From an uncultured euryarchaeote (GTDB taxonomy: Archaea; Thermoplasmatota; Poseidoniia; Poseidoniales; Poseidoniaceae), in assembly GCA_937897365.1 (NCBI GenBank), contig CALCOP010000168.1, positions 1 through 9,219 of the forward strand: a stretch of DNA of 9,219 nt. The letters are read 5' to 3'. This document shows, one piece after another, positions 6,979 to 9,219 of the stretch (the first letter of the stretch is position 1; every line of letters starts with the position of its first letter). The notes beneath the pieces are model-generated. The model was given only the letters and a program-made list of their open reading frames with translations. It searched no databases and had not been told where the DNA came from. Both the position numbers and the translations under genes were made by a program.

Positions 6979-7701
6979 TCAAAAAAGCGTTTGTTGGTTT
7001 CCACTCGTAGAGGTTCTTTTCGGTGGATCGACTCCGTGCTTTTTGTTCCACGCTCGGATAACTGTTTTCCACGACCATCGTAGCGCAGGATGAGGTGTTG
7101 AATCAAGGAGCAACTTTGGTAAAGCAGCTTTCGTATTTGGGTCACTTGGGTATCCTGAGCCCAATGGAATTCCAATCTGCTTTGTGAGTTTGTCAATACT
7201 TTTATCGCGTTCAACTTTCGCAAGAATACTTGCCATTCCAACAATTGGAAATGTAGCATCTGCCTTGTGTTCGGAGTGGATTGTTGAGTCTCCCCAAGGC
7301 CATTGGGGCAGCCGAGATGCGATACGGTCGGTAAACCGCTGTTCATTCACATCACATGCATCATTCAAAATGTGAACAGATTCACCCACTTGCTTGTGAA
7401 TCAGGTTGAGTGCTTCAGCGAAAAGCTCGACTTCTAAGATATTGAGACCAGTTGTTTGGACTCCGTTATCGACGCGTTCAGGTCCGCAATCGACCAGTGA
7501 GTATTTCCATCCACGCTGTTCTGCTTGCTCATGAAACCAATCGACCAGATGCAAACGTTTCTTGTGCGTCAAATCTTTTGAATCCTTAACTCCGTGTTCC
7601 AATAGGATGTCGAGATCCGATGTAGGAAGTGCAACTGCGCTGACAATTAAGGGTCCTATGACGGGTCCTCTACCTGCCTCGTCTACTCCAACAGTCCACA
7701 T
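6979..7701 (-). CDS. rnhB: Ribonuclease HII
   Basis: A complete 240-residue RNase HII, which cleaves RNA in RNA-DNA hybrids and incises at single ribonucleotides in DNA, acting in primer removal and ribonucleotide excision repair. The N-terminal motif GVDEAGRGP gives D7 and E8; D114 (NDACDVN) and D166 (AKVERDKS) complete the DEDD site. The conserved HKADATFPIVGMASILAKVE (145-164) and GSGYPSDP (181-188) segments are intact. The protein ends in GNQQTLF, which resembles a short C-terminal PCNA-interacting peptide of the kind known in archaeal RNase HII, though the usual final aromatic pair is missing. ATG 7701 follows GGTGG with close spacing, and that Shine-Dalgarno overlaps the TAG of the upstream surface-protein gene. 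The last Phe codon and stop lie in a T6 run. Confidence 0.96.
   Translation of the reverse strand: MWTVGVDEAGRGPVIGPLIVSAVALPTSDLDILLEHGVKDSKDLTHKKRLHLVDWFHEQAEQRGWKYSLVDCGPERVDNGVQTTGLNILEVELFAEALNLIHKQVGESVHILNDACDVNEQRFTDRIASRLPQWPWGDSTIHSEHKADATFPIVGMASILAKVERDKSIDKLTKQIGIPLGSGYPSDPNTKAALPKLLLDSTPHPALRWSWKTVIRAWNKKHGVDPPKRTSTSGNQQTLF
6981..6986 (-). other. T6 run over the rnhB stop codon (possible terminator or slip site)
   Basis: On the minus strand the 3' end of rnhB reads ACGCTTTTTTGAATAAAATG. The T run could act as a weak archaeal terminator between rnhB and gltX. It is also a homopolymer where a -1 slip would leave the rnhB frame and enter the long gltX frame. Only the sequence is certain; either use is inference. 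Confidence 0.3.
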
Positions 7702-7705
7702 ACTT

Positions 7706-7710
7706 CCACC
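7706..7710 (-). promoter_or_regulatory. Shine-Dalgarno GGTGG of rnhB overlapping the upstream stop codon
   Basis: On the minus strand the junction reads TAGGTGGAAGTATG, so the stop of the surface-protein gene, the rnhB Shine-Dalgarno and the rnhB start lie within 14 bases. This supports co-transcription and fixes the rnhB start. Confidence 0.65.
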
Positions 7711-9219
7711 TAAATATCGAGTTCATCATCGTAAGGTAACGGAACAGATTTTGATACAGGTGGAATTACAGCATCCGAATCTTGCTTCTTTTGAAGAGCA
7801 GCGTTTCCGGCATGCACCTTGGATATATTTCCTGCCTGAATATCCTCTAAGAGGGTGTTTGCAGAAGAGCGAAGTTCATTGGAGCTATGGAAATTGAGTA
7901 CTGTAGATGCAGCCTTTGTGAGTGACGGATTTACGGGCTCACTGGCAGGCTTATATGACCCCGCTCGATTTTGGAAAGCTTGCTGAAATTCTTCTGGACG
8001 AACTTTCATCCTCGAATCCACCTCTTTTGTATCCTCTTTTTGATTAAATTTACCCATCCAATTTTCCACTGCTTCAGGTTCTTTCTGTGCATACATGGCT
8101 TCTCTTTCTCGGTGTTCAAGTTTTCTTCTCTTCCGTGCAGCAACCGATTTGAATAGAATTATACCGGAAAATATTGTTGCACAAATCATCAAAAACCATG
8201 CCTTGAATAAAGCCCATCCAGTCGACAGAAAGGCGCTGAAATCAATTGAATCCTCAACCGTTTTGTCTTGCCAAGCAACGCCTGTGTAGTTTGCTTTGCT
8301 GGTATGAATAAACAACGTGCTTGGTTCAAATTGTGAACGTACGGTTGTATTAATCCACACAGTTCCGTTACTTTGCTGCTCCATTGGTAGGTCGACCCAC
8401 GCGCGAACGGTGAAATTGAAGCCGATTGGAATGTCACTCACTTCAAAGGAACGTGGATATTCAACTTCTTCCTCTATGGTAGCTATTGTTGGTGGGATAA
8501 AGGACATCTCCGTAGAGTGCGATGATTGCAGTTGGACCAATAACCCATCAGCAGTGTTACCTTCATTGCGAAGTGTCATAGCAATCGAAAGTCGACCTTT
8601 ACTATCGACTTCTTCAACGATATCTGAAAACACCCACTGTATCACCGGTGCAATTTTCACAGGAATTTGAACGGTTGCAACGATGATTTCACTGTTCACT
8701 AATTTGACATTGACAACGACATCTCCCAATTCAAAGGCGAAGGCAGATTCATTCGCTGTTACAGCGATCAGGTCAATTTCATCCATACTGTTTGGTTCAA
8801 GATTGACCGTGGATGTCAGCAGTTCGACATCAACAAATTGTGGGCTTTCAGCGATTTGAAATTCGTAACTATCAAATGCGTTTCCTGTATTTTCAACAGC
8901 CACTCGAGCGCTGCATGATGCGTTTGGTAAAAGCGATTGGCATGCATCGGTTAACAATTGAACGGTTCCACTTCTCTCCCAATCAATAGACGCACCAACA
9001 TCAACTGTTTGCATTCGTACGAGGGCTCCATTGGCAAATACACGTAATCGGATGTCAACCTCGCCGGTATATTCGAGCGGGGCTTGAAATCCGATTTCAA
9101 TAATTCTTGATTCGTTCGGTTGAAGGGTCACATCTTCTAATCCACCGAAAAGTGCAATTGTCCAACCGTCACAGACAAGCCGATCATCAATTGAAATATC
9201 TTCTCTTGGCGACCCATCA
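7710..9219 (-). CDS. Large surface protein with CARDB/NEW3-like repeats, one membrane anchor and long cytosolic tail (partial, cut by right edge)
   Basis: The frame is open to the right edge and supplies 502 residues of the C-terminus; the GTG at 9131 is internal because in-frame codons continue upstream. Counting from the edge, the ectodomain (about 1-330) is beta-rich with at least two related units carrying VENTGNAFDSYEF (about 108-120) and LRNEGNTADGLLV (about 217-229), as in CARDB/NEW3-type adhesion-like domains. It has seven N-x-S/T sequons (near 35, 99, 156, 268, 284, 290, 310), which suggests N-glycosylation, and a Cys pair at 93 and 102. A single membrane helix at about 333-359 is followed by the stop-transfer AARKRRK and a 140-residue polar, probably disordered cytosolic tail ending in YDDELDI. 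The product is probably cell-surface exposed; its ligand is unknown. rnhB begins 8 bases after its stop. Confidence 0.85.
   Translation of the reverse strand, partial: DGSPREDISIDDRLVCDGWTIALFGGLEDVTLQPNESRIIEIGFQAPLEYTGEVDIRLRVFANGALVRMQTVDVGASIDWERSGTVQLLTDACQSLLPNASCSARVAVENTGNAFDSYEFQIAESPQFVDVELLTSTVNLEPNSMDEIDLIAVTANESAFAFELGDVVVNVKLVNSEIIVATVQIPVKIAPVIQWVFSDIVEEVDSKGRLSIAMTLRNEGNTADGLLVQLQSSHSTEMSFIPPTIATIEEEVEYPRSFEVSDIPIGFNFTVRAWVDLPMEQQSNGTVWINTTVRSQFEPSTLFIHTSKANYTGVAWQDKTVEDSIDFSAFLSTGWALFKAWFLMICATIFSGIILFKSVAARKRRKLEHREREAMYAQKEPEAVENWMGKFNQKEDTKEVDSRMKVRPEEFQQAFQNRAGSYKPASEPVNPSLTKAASTVLNFHSSNELRSSANTLLEDIQAGNISKVHAGNAALQKKQDSDAVIPPVSKSVPLPYDDELDI

Noticed and set aside
6525..7010. 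161-residue plus-strand frame opposite gltX
   Set aside because: It lies wholly antisense to a well-supported gene, with Ser/Arg/Phe-rich composition typical of a shadow frame.
6917..7078. GluRS start at 7078, adding 54 residues
   Set aside because: It would overlap rnhB coding sequence by 100 bases, and the added residues have no counterpart at the N-terminus of archaeal GluRS; the start near 6916-6925 fits better.
9129..9131. GTG as the start of the right-hand surface protein
   Set aside because: The frame continues open through 29 more codons to the window edge with plausible domain sequence (for example WTIALFGGLEDVTL), so the gene is partial.
1..9219. tRNA/rRNA genes, CRISPR arrays, insertion sequences, attachment sites
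   Set aside because: No cloverleaf, regularly spaced repeats, transposase motifs or terminal inverted repeats were seen on reading both strands; the genes are housekeeping or surface proteins with even composition.

Overview
The window looks like a genome segment from an uncultured archaeon, most plausibly a marine planktonic euryarchaeon of the Poseidoniales type (Marine Group II/III). The evidence is archaeal in kind: an uS15 protein with the archaeal/eukaryotic N-terminal extension, an archaeal/eukaryotic-type glutamyl-tRNA synthetase, RNase HII of archaeal form, and the C-terminus of an archaeosine-synthase-like tRNA modification enzyme. Several starts carry archaeal Shine-Dalgarno motifs of the GGTGA/GGTGG type. 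Two large secreted, membrane-anchored proteins with basic cytosolic segments, one ending in a zinc ribbon, also fit that group. The lineage call is an inference from protein style, not from a marker search.

Layout. There are two convergent gene clusters. The plus-strand cluster (1-4721) runs: C-terminal part of an archaeosine-synthase-like protein (arcS, cut by the left edge), rps15, a degenerate RecJ/Cdc45-like DHH-family protein, a 116-residue helical protein of unknown function, and a 679-residue secreted membrane protein with a cytosolic zinc ribbon. The minus-strand cluster reads from the right edge towards 4722: a large surface protein cut by the right edge, rnhB (RNase HII), gltX (GluRS), and a two-CBS-domain protein. 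The minus genes are packed tightly (8 nt gap, short gap, 4 nt ATGA overlap), so they are probably one operon. The two clusters meet with stop codons that abut with no base between them (TAA 4719-4721, and TGA of the opposite strand 4722-4724).

Function. The plus cluster combines tRNA modification and ribosome assembly with a replication-associated protein; rps15 next to a RecJ-like gene is a familiar archaeal neighbourhood. Here the RecJ-like protein seems to have lost its catalytic motifs, which recalls Cdc45 and the inactive RecJ-like partners of archaeal replicative helicase complexes. The minus cluster joins RNA-primer/ribonucleotide removal (RNase HII), tRNA charging (GluRS) and a probable ligand-sensing CBS protein behind a surface protein.

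The signals most worth a second look are the rps15 leader (668-780), which holds nested and mutually exclusive inverted repeats; the degenerate RecJ/Cdc45-like protein and its unknown 116-residue neighbour; a T6 run at the end of rnhB where a -1 slip would join RNase HII in frame to the GluRS reading frame; and the zero-spacing convergent junction with a terminator-like element inside the opposing CBS gene. No tRNA, rRNA, CRISPR array, insertion sequence or phage signal was seen, and no gene-free stretch exceeds about 115 bases.
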